From Cyanobacteriota bacterium (GTDB taxonomy: Bacteria > Cyanobacteriota > Cyanobacteriia > SKYG9): 15,188 bases of DNA. The translations under genes and the position numbers were made by a program. This document shows, one piece after another, positions 13,732 through 15,188 of this stretch (positions are counted from its first letter, which is position 1; each line of letters starts with the position of its first letter). The notes below the pieces were generated by a model that saw only the letters and a program-made list of their open reading frames with translations, was not told where the DNA came from and ran no database searches. Location of the stretch: the NCBI GenBank assembly GCA_025054735.1, contig JANWZG010000034.1:1-15188 (forward strand). Direction: 5' to 3'.

Positions 13732-15188
13732 CTACTGCTGTTGGAGCAACTGCACTTGTGTGAATAACGTATCCAACTCATCCACCAGAGTTTCCATGCC
13801 CTCCACTGAGCCGCGTTGTGCTTGGGACTCTAGTTTGTCAGCAATTTGAGAAATTCCTATGAGGCCAACATTGCTAGCAGAACCTTTGATTTGATGAGCG
13901 ATATGCCGAACTTTTGCCAAATCTCGGTTGGCGATCGCCTCACGAGCTAGGCTGAGGTTAGGTTGGTTACCCTTGAGGAAAAGTTGCACTAGTTCGAGTG
14001 CAAACTCACGATCTCCTTCAGCAACCCGCTGTAAGTGTGGCCAATGGATCAACTCAGATGAAGGAACTGGTGGTACTGTATCAACAGTTACTGACGACTG
14101 AGACGTAGGGGATCTCCGGTTGTTGAGAATCCAGCGACTCCAATAATCTAGTTTCTCTGCTAAAGACTCCTTAAAGATAGGTTTGCTCAGGTAGTCGTCC
14201 ATCCCTGCATCTAGACACTTGTCGCGATCGCCAGTGATTGCATGGGCTGTCATTGCAATTACTACAGTATGGTGAGCATTAGTAGGATCAGCCTGTTGTT
14301 CACGTTGTCGTAGCTGTTGCGTCGCACTGTAGCCATCTAATATCGGCATTTGACAATCCATCAGGACAATGTCGTATTGACGGTTTGCCATTGCATCCAG
14401 GGCTGCTTGACCGTTTTCTACCAAGTCACAGTCATACTTCAATCGCTTGAGCAACTTCAGAATAACCCTTTGATTGAGTGGTGTGTCTTCTACAACTAAA
14501 ATTTTGATAGGTGCCTGTTGAGCAGCAGGCGATTTAGAGTCAGGTGAACTATGGTCGGTTTTTGGCCGCGGCATATCAGATACTAGCTCTGTTAATGATG
14601 AATCGGTATTGTGTAACGGTTCTGCGCTGACGGGCATCTCACTAGTTCTGTCTTCAGACAGACCAGTTTCAGACGTGCTGTCTTCAGACGTATGGGCATT
14701 AGAGCTTTTCCCTTGAGTAGTCGAGGGATCTTGTGGATTGGAGTCAGAAGCATTAGTCAATACTGCTTGTAAACACTTCGAAAGACGAGATTGTTTCAGC
14801 GGTTTCAGTACATAAGCCGAAAACCCAAGTTGATGGTACTGCTTGGGAATATCCCGTTGGTTAAGAGATGCCATCAGAACTGAGGGAGTGCCAGCTAGTT
14901 GCGGATCACTGGCAAGTTGACGGGGGAGTGTTGTGGCATCTGGAACTGCATTGTCAACAATTGCAAGGGTGTAGGGGCATTTCCACTGTTGGCCTTGGCG
15001 TAGAATCATCAGGGCATCAGGAACTGACGTAGCCCGATCAATTTGCAGTGACCATAGGGATGCATAGGTTTGCAGAACTTGATAGTTGATTGTTTTGGTA
15101 TCAATTAACAAAATGCGTTGATTTGCCAAGGCGGTCGAGGAGGGCGAACTGACTCCAGATATGGTTGGATGGTGACAATTATCTACCT
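13732..15188 (-). CDS. Hybrid histidine kinase, C-terminal part: receiver-receiver-Hpt (5' end outside window)
   Basis: The open frame runs from the TAG at 13732-13734 through the right edge without a stop. The first start-like codon, a TTG at 15129, has coding-like sequence upstream and no ribosome site, so this is most likely the tail of a larger hybrid kinase. Numbering from that TTG: receiver 1 (about 4-125) keeps the Asp at D59 (AIVDNAVPD) and K109 but has only one acidic residue (LLIDT) where two are normal. A Ser/Thr/Asp-rich linker covers about 126-207. Receiver 2 (208-330) is complete, with E214/D215, phosphoacceptor D258 (LMDCQMP), T294 and K317. The Hpt domain (about 365-460) has H412 in AHQIKGSA. 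This fits a phosphorelay from an unseen kinase core through receiver 2 and Hpt to a separate response regulator. The signal sensed is unknown. Confidence 0.85.
   Translation of the reverse strand, partial: VDNCHHPTISGVSSPSSTALANQRILLIDTKTINYQVLQTYASLWSLQIDRATSVPDALMILRQGQQWKCPYTLAIVDNAVPDATTLPRQLASDPQLAGTPSVLMASLNQRDIPKQYHQLGFSAYVLKPLKQSRLSKCLQAVLTNASDSNPQDPSTTQGKSSNAHTSEDSTSETGLSEDRTSEMPVSAEPLHNTDSSLTELVSDMPRPKTDHSSPDSKSPAAQQAPIKILVVEDTPLNQRVILKLLKRLKYDCDLVENGQAALDAMANRQYDIVLMDCQMPILDGYSATQQLRQREQQADPTNAHHTVVIAMTAHAITGDRDKCLDAGMDDYLSKPIFKESLAEKLDYWSRWILNNRRSPTSQSSVTVDTVPPVPSSELIHWPHLQRVAEGDREFALELVQLFLKGNQPNLSLAREAIANRDLAKVRHIAHQIKGSASNVGLIGISQIADKLESQAQRGSVEGMETLVDELDTLFTQVQLLQQQ

Noticed and set aside
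13584..13781. 65-codon minus-strand open frame running from the MITE-like element into the kinase gene
   Set aside because: It is out of frame with the kinase, built mostly from hairpin sequence, with no family resemblance or ribosome site.

Overview
The window looks like chromosomal DNA of a cyanobacterium. The octamer GCGATCGC (HIP1, typical of many cyanobacterial genomes) occurs at least nine times, where about 0.2 would be expected by chance. The protein set also fits: an RbcR-type LysR regulator of the kind found in cyanobacteria and plastids, a gatA gene for tRNA-dependent amidation, and several proteins of cyanobacterial type. The species cannot be named from this sequence. No rRNA, tRNA, CRISPR array, prophage or complete insertion sequence was seen.

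Layout from left to right. (1) 1-1268, minus: gatA, its 3' end cut by the window edge. (2) 1372-2367, minus: rbcR, with a perfect 13-bp direct repeat directly before its start. (3) 2542-6318, plus: a Roadblock/LC7-like protein with a long linker and an unassigned C-terminal domain, an adrenodoxin-type [2Fe-2S] ferredoxin with a C-terminal extension, and a 702-residue polytopic membrane protein resembling GT-C glycosyltransferases. (4) 6311-8476, minus and convergent with the previous block: a single-domain STAS protein followed by a two-helix channel with RCK (TrkA-N) modules on both sides of the pore and a non-canonical selectivity filter. (5) 8477-9024: intergenic, no gene recognised. (6) 9025-11539, minus: a TPR protein followed closely by an Orn/Lys/Arg decarboxylase. 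(7) 11540-12052: a second large intergenic region with a 16-bp palindrome. (8) 12053-13516, plus: a GPH-type (melibiose-permease-like) MFS sugar:cation symporter. (9) 13566-13729: a non-coding element with the anatomy of a MITE, having terminal inverted repeats, internal hairpins and a perfect 9-bp flanking duplication. (10) 13732-15188, minus: the C-terminal part of what is probably a hybrid histidine kinase (receiver-receiver-Hpt), whose reading frame stays open through the right edge.

Most of the window is ordinary housekeeping and signalling sequence. The items most worth a second look are the MITE-like insertion, the channel's ITGAGG filter in place of TVGYGD, the Roadblock/ferredoxin/membrane-protein gene row, and the repeat at the rbcR start. 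No clearly new multi-gene system (defence, secretion, biosynthesis) is evident.
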